Positions 8,574 through 16,786 are shown, numbered from the stretch's first letter. The stretch is DNA of 64,000 bases from Microbacterium sp. SCN 70-27 (GCA_001724425.1 MEEK01000010.1:13702-77701); one strand, 5' to 3'. The notes: a model not told the origin generated them from the sequence alone. A program made the numbers and translations.

Positions 8574-9335
8574 CTACGGCTCTCGATGTCCCATCTTGGA
8601 ATCTAGATAGGCGAAGATCGTCCGCCCGGCGTTGATCGCGAGCAGGGCTTCTGGGTCATCTAGAAGCTCAAGGTTCGGGTGTGCGACGCTCGCGTTGTTC
8701 CGGATCGGGTTGAGCGTGTCGAGCACGTTCGCAAGTGAGTTGAGCACGCGCGTGATGTCTTCGGCGCGGGGGCCCGTCGCCTGAAGCGCTGGATGGTGTT
8801 GCCGCAGAAGTTTGAGCGCTCGTGTGGAGGTGGCACCCTCCTCGATCTCGATGCTGGAGCTTTCGCACAGTGCGAGCAGATGCCCGTGGAGTGCGGTGTG
8901 GATGCGATCGACTGCACTCGTTGCCCCGCTCGTGCGAACGAGGTTGTCGGCATCTCCCAGCGCTCTGATTACTACAGCTCGGGTTTCGGTGGGGCTTGCG
9001 ATCGTGATGACTGTCGCGCCTTCAAGCTCCGCAGCCCACTGAAGTATCTGCTTCCTCAATCGCGTACGTGAGTCCGATTGGGTATCCTCGTCCCCGAAGC
9101 GATCGATAACGCCGCGCAGGATCTTCGCCTGGTCGTGAGGCTTGCGCGTACTCAGGATTTCGATAAAGCGCTGCCGTGTTGTCCCGGTGTATGTCTCCGG
9201 GAAGACATCGTCGATTCCGCAGTATTCCGGGTAGAAATCGGTGTGGGTGCGGTAGGAGAAATCTCCGAGGTAGCCGCCCTCGACGCCGATGTATCGGTTC
9301 ACGACAGTCATGATCTGCTGGTTGCTGAGCGCCAT
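8574..9335 (-). CDS. Abortive-infection (Abi-C/HEPN-like) protein
   Basis: This 253-residue protein has two parts. Residues ~1-80 ('FSYRTHTDFYPEYCG' and 'TTRQRFIEIL') form an N-terminal region seen in AbiJ-type proteins. Residues ~130-250 match the abortive infection C-terminus family, with 'DITRVLNSLANVLDTLN', then 'IRNNASVAHPN' and 'LLAINAGRTIFAYLD'. Arg212-x6-His219 fits the R-x4-6-H signature of HEPN ribonucleases, so it is a plausible toxic RNase effector. Its start lies 2 bp after the KAP NTPase stop codon on the same strand, implying co-translation. Assignment rests on motif recall, without a profile search. A DNA-repair or non-defence HEPN role cannot be excluded. Confidence 0.75.
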   Translation of the reverse strand: MALSNQQIMTVVNRYIGVEGGYLGDFSYRTHTDFYPEYCGIDDVFPETYTGTTRQRFIEILSTRKPHDQAKILRGVIDRFGDEDTQSDSRTRLRKQILQWAAELEGATVITIASPTETRAVVIRALGDADNLVRTSGATSAVDRIHTALHGHLLALCESSSIEIEEGATSTRALKLLRQHHPALQATGPRAEDITRVLNSLANVLDTLNPIRNNASVAHPNLELLDDPEALLAINAGRTIFAYLDSKMGHREP

Positions 9336-9337
9336 GT

Positions 9338-11416
9338 CTAGAAGCGCTCCGGTCGCCAGCCCGACAAATACTTGTCGGCAAGCTGGAGCACCTCGTCATC
9401 GCCGAGGCTGTTTCGCACGTTAGCGACTACCTTCTTGACCGCTTCCTCGGATCCGAAGACTTGGACCAGAAGCTCCCAGGCGAGGCGGTCTTCGGTCTTG
9501 ACCTGTCGAGAATCCATCGACTGTGATCGCGCCGTCGACTTGAGTGAGTGCAGGACCGCTCGCAAGAGGACGGGATCGTCGTTCGGCTCGAGTGGCGGTT
9601 TGCCTGTTTCGGTCTGAACAGCGTCGTAGATGCGCCATGCGTCCCATTCGCGTGACGGCTCGGGTGGTGGTGTCTTTCGGAGTCGTGCTACGAAGTCCGC
9701 CTGAATCTGCTCGGCAAACGCTTCACTGACGAGCTTGTGGCCAGCGCCCTCGCGGTAGCCCATGCTATGGATGAAGTCGAGTTGCGATGAGTACGTCTCA
9801 ATGCCTTCGAGAATCTGTGCCACCAGCGCTTCGCGCTCTGACTCATCCTCGACGCGGCGGAGGAGCCGAAGGACGACGCGGGCAACAGTGATGTCGCGGC
9901 GTCCGATGTCGAAGAAGCCCCGCTGCTTCTTCTCCGGAATAGCGTCGATAAGGTTCAGTAGCGTCATGGACCCTGGGACGATCATGTCGTTCGTGAACTT
10001 CGCCTCATACGAGGTAAGGCCTTCCAAGACGGTCTCCAGCTGCTCGGGATCCAGCCCTGTCAAGTACGCCTTCAGCGCCGCTCCGTCGCTGAGAAGCTCA
10101 AAGGCATGCTCGGAGCTTCGAAACGCGACGAGCTCATCTGGTGCAACTCGATCAAAGTAGAGGTTGAGGAAGTCGATGTGTGCCATGCGGTGCGCGGTCC
10201 GCCACGTGCTGAGCCAGTCGGATCCGTAGTGATTGTTCTCGATGTACTGCAGCGCAACCGGGAAGACGCGGTTGATGAGTGCACGGATCACGTCATCGTC
10301 GTCCGGGAACTTCGCGAGTAGTGCTGTGATGCGCTTCTGGGCCTGCTCGTCCTTGCGTCCCATGATCTCGCGCGCGTTCGTGAGATCGCTTCGGAGAGTC
10401 GACAATTGCTGGACTAGTTCGGGACGGAAGACGCGCAGCGCCTCCATTGCGAGGAGGTCGACGAGATCGACTTCATCGCCGAGGCTCTTGATGGTTGACC
10501 TCGCGGAGATCGCGTAGCGGGTTACATCCCGCATGTTGGCGAACAGTGGATCGATCACCTCCCAGTAGACGTCACTCCATCTGCTGTCGTCGAGCGTGGC
10601 GTTCGCGACTGGGGCAAGGATGCGGTTGAGTTCTTTGAACACCTGAGATCGAAGGAGCTTCTCCGGCGCCTGCGGAACATCGAAGCTCAGCTGGACGATC
10701 TTCTCGAGATACGCCCGCCCAGGTACGCCGTCCTCGGTCAGCGCCTGCTCCACTCGCTCCCGGTCGAACGCGAGCACATAGATGATGTTCGGGAAGCTGG
10801 CGGTTAGACGGACGAGCTTGAAGATCTCGCGGATCTCGATGGTGGTGAGTCGATCGATGTCATCAATTACAACCACGATCGGCTGGTCCAGTCCCGAGAG
10901 ATCTTGGGTAATCTCTTCTCGCACCTTCTTCGCGCTACGGTCCGCGTTAGTCGAGTCCGCCAGTCCCGCCAGTGCAGCAGCGGCCGCTTCGCCAGCCAGC
11001 GCGGCTCCGGGAACCGGAATGAACTGAGAGACCGGCTTGAGGATGCCGGCGTATTGAGCCAGCCAGTCGGCGGTCTTGCCGAAGCGGCTCTTGCTGCGGA
11101 CATTGAGTTCGGCGCCGATCTCGGTGAAGAAGAAGCTGACGAGCTGGTTCGAGCCGGAGAACATCCACGGGTTGAAGTCGACGACAGTCAGAGCGGGTTC
11201 GGCCTCGAACTGCTCCCGCATCAGGTTGATGAAGGAGCTCTTGCCGTGCCCCCACGGCCCCAGGATGCTTACGACAAGTCCTTGACTGGTATCGAGCTCC
11301 CGGATCGACTCCGCAAAGTCGTGTGCGACAGGAGCACGTCCGAGGTCGTCGTCAGCAGAGGATGTGATCGGTGCATCGACTGGGGGCTTCTCTTGTGAGC
11401 GTTCGGTGCTAGTCAT
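9338..11416 (-). CDS. KAP-family P-loop NTPase
   Basis: This 692-residue protein has a Walker A 'GPWGHGKSS' (residues 53-61), the KAP-specific 'VDFNPWMFSG' strand (79-88) and a Walker B 'VVVIDDIDR' (181-189), followed by the 'LAFDRERVEQAL' sensor region. Between Walker A and B lies a small-residue hydrophobic insert (~125-155), where KAP proteins often carry membrane-associating helices. KAP NTPases include phage-exclusion proteins such as PifA. The protein would be the sensor or regulatory subunit for the Abi-C protein encoded 2 bp downstream. The gene is lower in GC than the flanking chromosome. ATG at 11416 is preceded by TAGGGA. Function in defence is inference. Confidence 0.85.
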   Translation of the reverse strand: MTSTERSQEKPPVDAPITSSADDDLGRAPVAHDFAESIRELDTSQGLVVSILGPWGHGKSSFINLMREQFEAEPALTVVDFNPWMFSGSNQLVSFFFTEIGAELNVRSKSRFGKTADWLAQYAGILKPVSQFIPVPGAALAGEAAAAALAGLADSTNADRSAKKVREEITQDLSGLDQPIVVVIDDIDRLTTIEIREIFKLVRLTASFPNIIYVLAFDRERVEQALTEDGVPGRAYLEKIVQLSFDVPQAPEKLLRSQVFKELNRILAPVANATLDDSRWSDVYWEVIDPLFANMRDVTRYAISARSTIKSLGDEVDLVDLLAMEALRVFRPELVQQLSTLRSDLTNAREIMGRKDEQAQKRITALLAKFPDDDDVIRALINRVFPVALQYIENNHYGSDWLSTWRTAHRMAHIDFLNLYFDRVAPDELVAFRSSEHAFELLSDGAALKAYLTGLDPEQLETVLEGLTSYEAKFTNDMIVPGSMTLLNLIDAIPEKKQRGFFDIGRRDITVARVVLRLLRRVEDESEREALVAQILEGIETYSSQLDFIHSMGYREGAGHKLVSEAFAEQIQADFVARLRKTPPPEPSREWDAWRIYDAVQTETGKPPLEPNDDPVLLRAVLHSLKSTARSQSMDSRQVKTEDRLAWELLVQVFGSEEAVKKVVANVRNSLGDDEVLQLADKYLSGWRPERF

Positions 11417-11425
11417 ATGTCCCTA

Positions 11426-11454
11426 CTTATGCGCTCCTACCTCGATTATTGCAA
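11426..11454 (-). promoter_or_regulatory. Promoter of the KAP-Abi operon
   Basis: On the minus strand TTGCAA (11449-11454) and CATAAG (11426-11431) are 17 bp apart and end 9 bp before the KAP start codon. The short distance leaves little or no leader, in keeping with many promoters in this window. Confidence 0.5.
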
Positions 11455-11516
11455 GCGCTACCGACACGCTCATGCTTTGAGTTCGCGGGGGAGTATTGGC
11501 TAGTCAGTAGCGCTCT

Positions 11517-11945
11517 ATGCCGAGGCTCACTAATCGCGACTACCTTCCGACTCGTCACTTCCTGGCCACGCTCTGGGAGCGAAGCTCCGGAGGCTTCTTC
11601 GGAGTGCTTCCTGGCTGTGCCCAGCGCAATCTCCATGACTTCTTTGCCTTCACAGTCACCATGGAGGACACCGAGGCTCTCACACATCGCGCCGAGATGA
11701 CGGCAGCCTTCCCTTCTCTGCCACAGGCGGCGGGCCGTGCCCTCCCGGCGGTGATGCCCACGCCGAAGGACGTCCGCACCCCCTGCTGGATCGACATCGG
11801 GATCAGATGGCCCGGCTTACGCGTGTTGCCGGAGAGACGCGGGTCGTGCGGGATGGAGGCATCAACGCGTCCAAGGCTTGATGTCGATGCCCTCAATACA
11901 TCGCTGCGCCAGCTTGGTGAAGATCAGGACTCGACAGTGTTGTAG
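11517..11945 (+). CDS. Hypothetical island protein, possibly frameshifted
   Basis: The 142-codon frame begins 'MPRLTNRDYLPTRHFLATLW' and continues through 'DTEALTHRAEMTAAFPSLPQ', a coherent helical-looking protein of about 80 residues. The remainder is Pro/Arg-rich and of lower quality, and its 3' end overlaps the antisense recombinase remnant, so a frameshift or premature fusion after ~codon 80 is likely. I do not recognise a function. It is divergent from the KAP-Abi operon, sharing a 100-bp intergenic region. It could be an accessory protein of the mobile element or of the defence module. Confidence 0.45.
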   Translation: MPRLTNRDYLPTRHFLATLWERSSGGFFGVLPGCAQRNLHDFFAFTVTMEDTEALTHRAEMTAAFPSLPQAAGRALPAVMPTPKDVRTPCWIDIGIRWPGLRVLPERRGSCGMEASTRPRLDVDALNTSLRQLGEDQDSTVL

Positions 11946-12103
11946 ATGACAACGTCTTGGAGGAACACGGTTAGTAGCGCGCGCCTGGCATCCTTCGATG
12001 CGCGCTTCCAAAGTTTGCCGGGACGACGCAGTCCGTCCAGGTGGACTGTGAGATCGGGCGCGCTGGCGTCAACTATGAGCTGCTCGGTGCCGGACGGAAG
12101 TCG
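11924..12103 (-). pseudogene. Second serine-recombinase C-terminal remnant
   Basis: Reading the minus strand from about 12,103 to a TGA at 11,924-11,926 gives a frame with 'RPGKLWKRASKDARRALLTV' and then 'FLQDVVIYNTVES'. This aligns with the tail of the other remnant at 8.1-8.5 kb ('DPGTLYGRASDAVRRDLLTAY', then 'FNRLVVYVTDEES'), including the R-A-S-x-x-x-R-R-x-L-L-T core. It has no start codon and no upstream recombinase domain. The homology breaks off where the dehydrogenase fragment begins. I read it as a deleted recombinase gene marking the right end of the island. Confidence 0.5.
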
Positions 12104-12106
12104 CTG

Positions 12107-12403
12107 AGTGGCCGCCCCCCCGAGATCGGACGCGACGAGGCCGTCGCCTCGCGGAGACTGATCTCGGCGCTTTCCCGCCTGGGCGTCATGGGGACGGCCG
12201 ACAGCGCGGGACTTCCCGCGCTGATGGCGGCGACGTCACCCGGCGACGCGGGCGGGCGGTTCTACGGACCGTCGGGCATCCGCGGCCTCGGAGGGCGTCC
12301 GGCGGAGCAGAAGCTCTACTCGCGCCTGCGCAGCCCGGCGGATGCGCGCCGAATGTGGGATGTCACGCAGGAACTCATCGGGGTGCCGTTCCCCGCGAAC
12401 TGA
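12107..12403 (+). pseudogene. 3' fragment of a short-chain dehydrogenase gene
   Basis: About 98 codons match the C-terminal third of an SDR-family oxidoreductase: 'SGRPPEIGRDE', 'GLPALMAATSPGDAGG', 'FYGPSGIRGLGG' and 'WDVTQELIGVPFP'. The NAD(P)-binding Rossmann segment and the catalytic Tyr-x-x-x-Lys are missing. GC content jumps to the chromosomal level at this point. The likely cause is insertion or deletion at the island junction that removed the 5' end. An in-frame ATG at 12041 lies in island DNA and is unlikely to give a working enzyme. Confidence 0.7.
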
Positions 12404-12461
12404 TCGTTCCGCTGGGAGGGCCCGTCGCGCATCGTCCATCGTCGGCAGGACACAATGGGGC

Positions 12462-13196
12462 ATGGCCACGTGGAACGGGACGGCGCCGCCGGATGCCACG
12501 GCGCCCGGGACCGCTGTCCGTACAGCCGTCGCCGTCGGCGCCGCGGCATCCGCGGTCTTCGCGCTCATCCTCGCGCTCGTCGTGACGGGTTGGCCGCCGC
12601 TCGCCTCCCTCGACCACGACCTCGCCACGTGGTCGGCAGGTGCCGGGCACCGTCGAATGTGGTGGACGCCGCTGTGGGCCCTCGTCTCGACCGTGCTCGC
12701 TCCGTGGGTGTTCCGGATCGCGGCGGTGCTGTGGCTCGTCGGCATCCTCCTCCATCGGGCGCGGCGGGGGAGGCGCGCTCCGGTCGACGTCCCGTCAGTC
12801 GTCTTCGTCCTCACCGCGGTGCTCCTCGGCGGATTCGTCCCCGTGCTGATCAAGGCGGTCGTGGAGCGGCCGCGCCCGAGCGCGGCGCTCGTCGCCGCCG
12901 CGCAGACGTCGTTCCCGTCATCCCACGCGTTCGGTGCCGCGGTCGCCGCGAGCGTCGTCCTCACCCTGGTCCACGGGCGCCCGTCGACGGCCGGCGAGCG
13001 GGTCATGCGCGTGGTCGCCGGCGGCGCTGTCGTCACGGTGGGTGCTGCGCGCGTCTTCCTGGCGGTGCACTATCTCAGCGACGTCGTCGCGGGCGTCGCT
13101 CTCGGCATCGCGTGGACCGCAGTCGTGTGGATCGTCGTCCGGTCTGCGGCTCGGAGGGTCAGTCCTTCCTCCCGCGCGCCGGCACGATCACGGTGA
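12462..13196 (+). CDS. PAP2-superfamily membrane phosphatase
   Basis: This 244-residue protein with about five to six hydrophobic segments carries the three PAP2 phosphatase motifs: 'KAVVERPRP', 'SFPSSHAFG' and 'ARVFLAVHYLSDVVAG'. It probably dephosphorylates a lipid such as undecaprenyl pyrophosphate or phosphatidate at the membrane. ATG at 12462 is chosen because the upstream in-frame extension enters the dehydrogenase fragment. CACAAT lies 5 nt before the start. Its 3' end overlaps the convergent PAP2-kinase gene by 38 bp. Confidence 0.88.
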   Translation: MATWNGTAPPDATAPGTAVRTAVAVGAAASAVFALILALVVTGWPPLASLDHDLATWSAGAGHRRMWWTPLWALVSTVLAPWVFRIAAVLWLVGILLHRARRGRRAPVDVPSVVFVLTAVLLGGFVPVLIKAVVERPRPSAALVAAAQTSFPSSHAFGAAVAASVVLTLVHGRPSTAGERVMRVVAGGAVVTVGAARVFLAVHYLSDVVAGVALGIAWTAVVWIVVRSAARRVSPSSRAPARSR

Positions 13197-14703
13197 GTGC
13201 GCGCGGCAGGACACGCGCCGACAGCCGACTGATCTCCTCGCCGAGTTCGCCGTCGCGGGCGATCCGGTAGGGGCCGTCGGGAAGCTCCAGGTCGTACTCG
13301 GCATCCGAGTACTGCTGGTAGCGGCGGTTGTCGGCGATGCGACCCGTGAACAGGTCGAGGAACACGCGCAGCCGCGACCTGACGCGGGTCACGCCCAGTA
13401 CGCGCAGGTCGAGCTTGCCGTCGTCGAGCGTCGCGCGATGCACCGGCGCGAATCCGCGCGGCTCGTAGCGCCCGTTGCCGATGAACAAGAGGCTGAACCG
13501 GGCATCCCGCTTCTCGCCGTCGAGGTCGTCCACGCGCACCCGCACGGCTTTTGCGACGCCGAGCGTGCGGATGGCCGCGACGACCGCGGCGAGGGGCTTG
13601 CCGATCTTGCGCTCGTACTTCTCCCGGATCGACACGAAGTCGGTGTACGCACCGATCGACGCGGCGTTGACGAACACCGTGCCGTTCACCTCGCCGAGGT
13701 CGACCTTTGCGACGGTGCCCGCACGGATGGCGTCGATCGCCGTCCGCAGGGGGAACATGCCGAGATCCTTGGCGAAGTGGTTGAACGTCCCCGCGGGGAA
13801 GACGGCGAGGGGGATGCCTGCGTGCATCGCCGCCGACGCGGCGCGCTGCACGGTGCCGTCCCCGCCCGCGACCGCCAGGACACGGCTCGAGGCGGCCGCC
13901 TCGTCGATGGCCGCGCCGTAGTCACCCGTGCTCGGCCCGCCGAGTTCGACGATCCGCATCCGCGGGAACGCGCGCCGCACGTCGGGGAGGATCTTCCCCG
14001 CCCGCCCGGATCCGGAGCGCGGGTTGATCACGAGGGTGATGCCCTCGCCGTCGCGGTGCGGGTCGCCGGCGCGAACGGTCAGATGGTCCTCGATCGGATC
14101 GATCCGCGCCGCCGGGACGAGGCGGGTCGTGAGCCACGCGACCGTCTCGCCGAGGGCGAAGCCCGCCGCCACGTCGCTGGGGTAGTGCGCGCCGGTCGCG
14201 ACGCGGGAGAATCCGACGAGGCCGGCCAGCGCACGAAGCGGCACCGACAGGGCGGGCCACTCCGCGGCGATGCCCGCGGCGAACGCCATGGCGCTGGCCG
14301 AATGGCCACTCGGGAACGACGTCGACGTCGGGATGCGGTGCGCGAGTCGCTGCGCAGGCACCTGTGCGATGGATGGACGGGGGCGGCGATGCAGCCGCTT
14401 GGAGACCTGGTTCGCGATGAGGCTCGTGATCGCGATCGAGACGAGCCCGCGCGCGGCACCGCGGCGTGCGCGCGGCCGGCCCGTCAGTGCGAGGAGGCCG
14501 GCGACGCCGATCCACAGCACCGACTTGTCGGCCGCGCGCGTGAGCGGCGGCATCGTGGCATCCAGCAGGGGGCTCTTCGTGTTCGCGACGGCTTCGAACA
14601 CGGAGATGTCGAGCGCGTCGATCTGGCGTCGTACCCCGCGCCAGCGCCGCGCGGCACCGCGATCGACGGGTCGGGCGGCGGCGGATCTGGTGCGAGACGA
14701 CAT
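13159..14703 (-). CDS. PAP2 phosphatase fused to a diacylglycerol-kinase-like catalytic domain
   Basis: The 514-residue protein combines two enzymes. Residues ~40-210 form a PAP2 domain with 'SKRLHRRPRPS', 'SFPSGHSAS' and 'SRVATGAHYPSDV'. Residues ~225-505 form a lipid-kinase (DAGK/LCB5) catalytic domain with 'NPRSGSGRA' and the nucleotide-binding 'AVAGGDGTVQRAASA'. Such fusions are known in actinobacteria and may interconvert phosphorylated lipids at the membrane. The ATG at 14703 is preferred to one 12 codons upstream. Two PAP2 proteins encoded side by side suggest related lipid-carrier recycling. Confidence 0.87.
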   Translation of the reverse strand: MSSRTRSAAARPVDRGAARRWRGVRRQIDALDISVFEAVANTKSPLLDATMPPLTRAADKSVLWIGVAGLLALTGRPRARRGAARGLVSIAITSLIANQVSKRLHRRPRPSIAQVPAQRLAHRIPTSTSFPSGHSASAMAFAAGIAAEWPALSVPLRALAGLVGFSRVATGAHYPSDVAAGFALGETVAWLTTRLVPAARIDPIEDHLTVRAGDPHRDGEGITLVINPRSGSGRAGKILPDVRRAFPRMRIVELGGPSTGDYGAAIDEAAASSRVLAVAGGDGTVQRAASAAMHAGIPLAVFPAGTFNHFAKDLGMFPLRTAIDAIRAGTVAKVDLGEVNGTVFVNAASIGAYTDFVSIREKYERKIGKPLAAVVAAIRTLGVAKAVRVRVDDLDGEKRDARFSLLFIGNGRYEPRGFAPVHRATLDDGKLDLRVLGVTRVRSRLRVFLDLFTGRIADNRRYQQYSDAEYDLELPDGPYRIARDGELGEEISRLSARVLPRALTVIVPARGRKD

Positions 14704-14746
14704 ACCCTCAGTCTTCTGCGCCCGTGTCGTGAGGGTCAACCGCGCG

Positions 14747-16786
14747 TCAGCGCATCGCGTCGCCGATGTAGGAGTACTTGACGAACACCTCGCTCGCCCA
14801 GCCCGCCTCCTCGAGAACGCCCTGGACTGCGGAGAGCATGTAGCGCGAGTCCCAGCCCATGTAGAGGTAGCGACCCTCCGCGATCTCGTCCCACTGCCCG
14901 TTCCAGGCCATCGCGGGGTAGACGGGGCCGCCGCGGCGCGCGCTGAAGTCGATGACGGCCTGGCGCGATTCGGGGGACTCCGCCCACAACCGGGTGAAGA
15001 TGCGGTTGAAGAGGTAGCGGATGTCCTTCACTTCCCAGTGCTCGCCGCGGAACTCGACGTAGTCGAACTCGCGCTGCCAGCCACGCGGCCAGCCGCGGCG
15101 CTTCTTCGCGTCGAGGACGGGCGTCAGGTTGTCATCGTCGATGCTGACGACCGCCGGGCGTTCCCACACGCGGACGAACACGTCCGTGAGGTGCTCGGTG
15201 CGCGCGGCGATCGCCGCGGTGCTCCACACCGTCGAGGCATCCGCGATCTCACGGGTGAGCACGACGTCGCTCGACGCGTACACGGGACGCTTCTCGGGGA
15301 ACGAGGCGCCGAACGCGCGCTCGGCGAGAGGTTCCTCCAGCAGCGTAAGGTTCCCGAGAGTCTGCGCGAGCGCGCGGAAGCTGTTCTGCTCGTCGTCGGC
15401 GAGATCCGCCCAGCGGCGGGAGCCGTCCGGCGACCAGTCGTCCGACGGGGCGAGCGGCACGACGTGCTCGAGGTCGAGTCCGTCCGGCCCGTTCGTGCCG
15501 GCGAGACGTCCGAGGACGTAGTGCGCATGGGGCAGATCACCGTACTTGAGCCCCACGCGCGTGCGTTCGTCCGACGGGGTGATGCGCGCGATCGCGTGGA
15601 CCAGTTCGTCGCGCCCGAGATCGGCCGCACGGCACAGGCGCGCGACGAGGCGGTCCGTGGAGATCCCGACGATCTTGCGGCGCAGCAGCAGCGACTGCAG
15701 CTGCTCGAGCGAGGCCAGCAGCTCATCGAGCCCGAGGTCGCCGTGCGCGTGATCGCGGAGCAGCCGCATGACGAGCGGAGACGTGCCGCGGCCGAAGGTC
15801 GCGAGGTAGGCCAACTGGCGGCCGATCTCCGTGTCGGATGCGGTCGAGGGGTCGAGGATCGTGCCGTAGATCTCCGCGAACTCCCGCCAGCGTGCGGCGT
15901 GCTCCCGCAGCGTCTCGAAACCGAGCCGCGGGAACTCGTGCCGGAACGCGTCGTAGACGCCGCGCTCTCCGGTGACGGTGACCTCACGGCCCGTCAGCAT
16001 CACGAGATAGTGGCGCCAGAACGAGCCGATCTGCTCACCCGTGGCCTGCTCGATCGGCACCCAGTAGTCCGCTTCGATCTCGCTCTGCTGAGCATGGGAC
16101 AACCCCATCAGCACGTAGTTGTGGATCAGCTCGTGATCGCGCAGCGGCTCGCCGGTCGAGTTCAGGCTTTCGAACGTCTGCTGGGCGTTCGCGGCCGGCC
16201 CCAGCGTGATCGAGACGTGCTCGAGCTTCGTGAGGCCGTGCCAGATGGCGGATGCCTCGTCGGGCCGGATCTGACTGCGGAAGAACGCGTAGTTGTCGTC
16301 GAAGCGCGAGGCCCGGGTCGCGTCTGCGGGGGAGCGGCGGTCGAGCACCACGGACTCGAAGACGTCGGCCCACGCGCGGTGCGGGCGCAGCTTCGTGCGC
16401 GACGGGTCGTCCTGACGCACGAGCACACGCTCGAGATCGGCGGCGAGGGCGGGGTCGTCCTCACGCAGCGTGTGGTGGAGGGCCGCGATGAGGAGCATCA
16501 GGGTCGTGATGCGCTGCTGCCCGTCGATGAGGACGAGGTGCTCGTCACCCGCGTCGCCATCGGCGGCCGTCGAGAGGATCGAGCCGATGAAGTGGGTGTC
16601 GGTGGCATCCGCCCCTGACACCGCCCGGATGTCGCTCAGCAGCTGTTCGCAGCCGCCGATGTCCCAGCGATACTGGCGCTGATAGACGGGGACGACGATC
16701 GTCGTGTCGGATGCCGAGAGCCAGGCGATCGTGTTGACGGCGGTTGCCTGCACGTTCGCGGCGGGGACATTCGTGGGGGTGCTCAT
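14747..16786 (-). CDS. GmrSD-like DUF262-DUF1524 protein, candidate type IV restriction enzyme
   Basis: This 679-residue protein has an N-terminal DUF262 domain with 'VPVYQRQYRW' (residues 32-41) and 'IDGQQRITTL' (87-96), the nucleotide-dependent ParB-like part of GmrS. In the middle lies an HNH/DUF1524-type nuclease with 'LDLEHVVPL' (437-445, His441) and 'LGNLTLLEE', although the usual Asn of that last region is replaced. The C-terminal ~130 residues, rich in Trp and Tyr, form a domain I do not recognise. Such single-chain GmrSD proteins cut modified phage DNA. The start at 16786 is preferred to one 46 codons upstream because DUF262 begins right after it and GAGGAG precedes it. Confidence 0.8.
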   Translation of the reverse strand: MSTPTNVPAANVQATAVNTIAWLSASDTTIVVPVYQRQYRWDIGGCEQLLSDIRAVSGADATDTHFIGSILSTAADGDAGDEHLVLIDGQQRITTLMLLIAALHHTLREDDPALAADLERVLVRQDDPSRTKLRPHRAWADVFESVVLDRRSPADATRASRFDDNYAFFRSQIRPDEASAIWHGLTKLEHVSITLGPAANAQQTFESLNSTGEPLRDHELIHNYVLMGLSHAQQSEIEADYWVPIEQATGEQIGSFWRHYLVMLTGREVTVTGERGVYDAFRHEFPRLGFETLREHAARWREFAEIYGTILDPSTASDTEIGRQLAYLATFGRGTSPLVMRLLRDHAHGDLGLDELLASLEQLQSLLLRRKIVGISTDRLVARLCRAADLGRDELVHAIARITPSDERTRVGLKYGDLPHAHYVLGRLAGTNGPDGLDLEHVVPLAPSDDWSPDGSRRWADLADDEQNSFRALAQTLGNLTLLEEPLAERAFGASFPEKRPVYASSDVVLTREIADASTVWSTAAIAARTEHLTDVFVRVWERPAVVSIDDDNLTPVLDAKKRRGWPRGWQREFDYVEFRGEHWEVKDIRYLFNRIFTRLWAESPESRQAVIDFSARRGGPVYPAMAWNGQWDEIAEGRYLYMGWDSRYMLSAVQGVLEEAGWASEVFVKYSYIGDAMR

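Larger units (their letters stand above)
8083..12106. mobile_element. Small integrated genomic island with candidate defence genes
   Basis: The segment from just after tRNA-Gln to about 12,106 is visibly richer in A and T than its neighbours. It contains a KAP NTPase gene, an Abi-C gene, one orphan ORF and two C-terminal fragments of serine-recombinase-like genes, one at each end and both on the minus strand. At the right end, the recombinase fragment (to ~12,103) meets a 5'-truncated dehydrogenase gene (from ~12,107), so the junction can be placed within a few bases. I could not find a convincing pair of attachment-site repeats. Boundaries and mobility are inferred. Confidence 0.65.

Noticed and set aside
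8066..12040. GTCCAGGT occurs in the tRNA-Gln T-arm and again at about 12,035, suggesting att repeats
   Set aside because: Eight bases is too short to be meaningful at this distance, and the flanks do not match. Large serine recombinases also rarely use tRNA genes.
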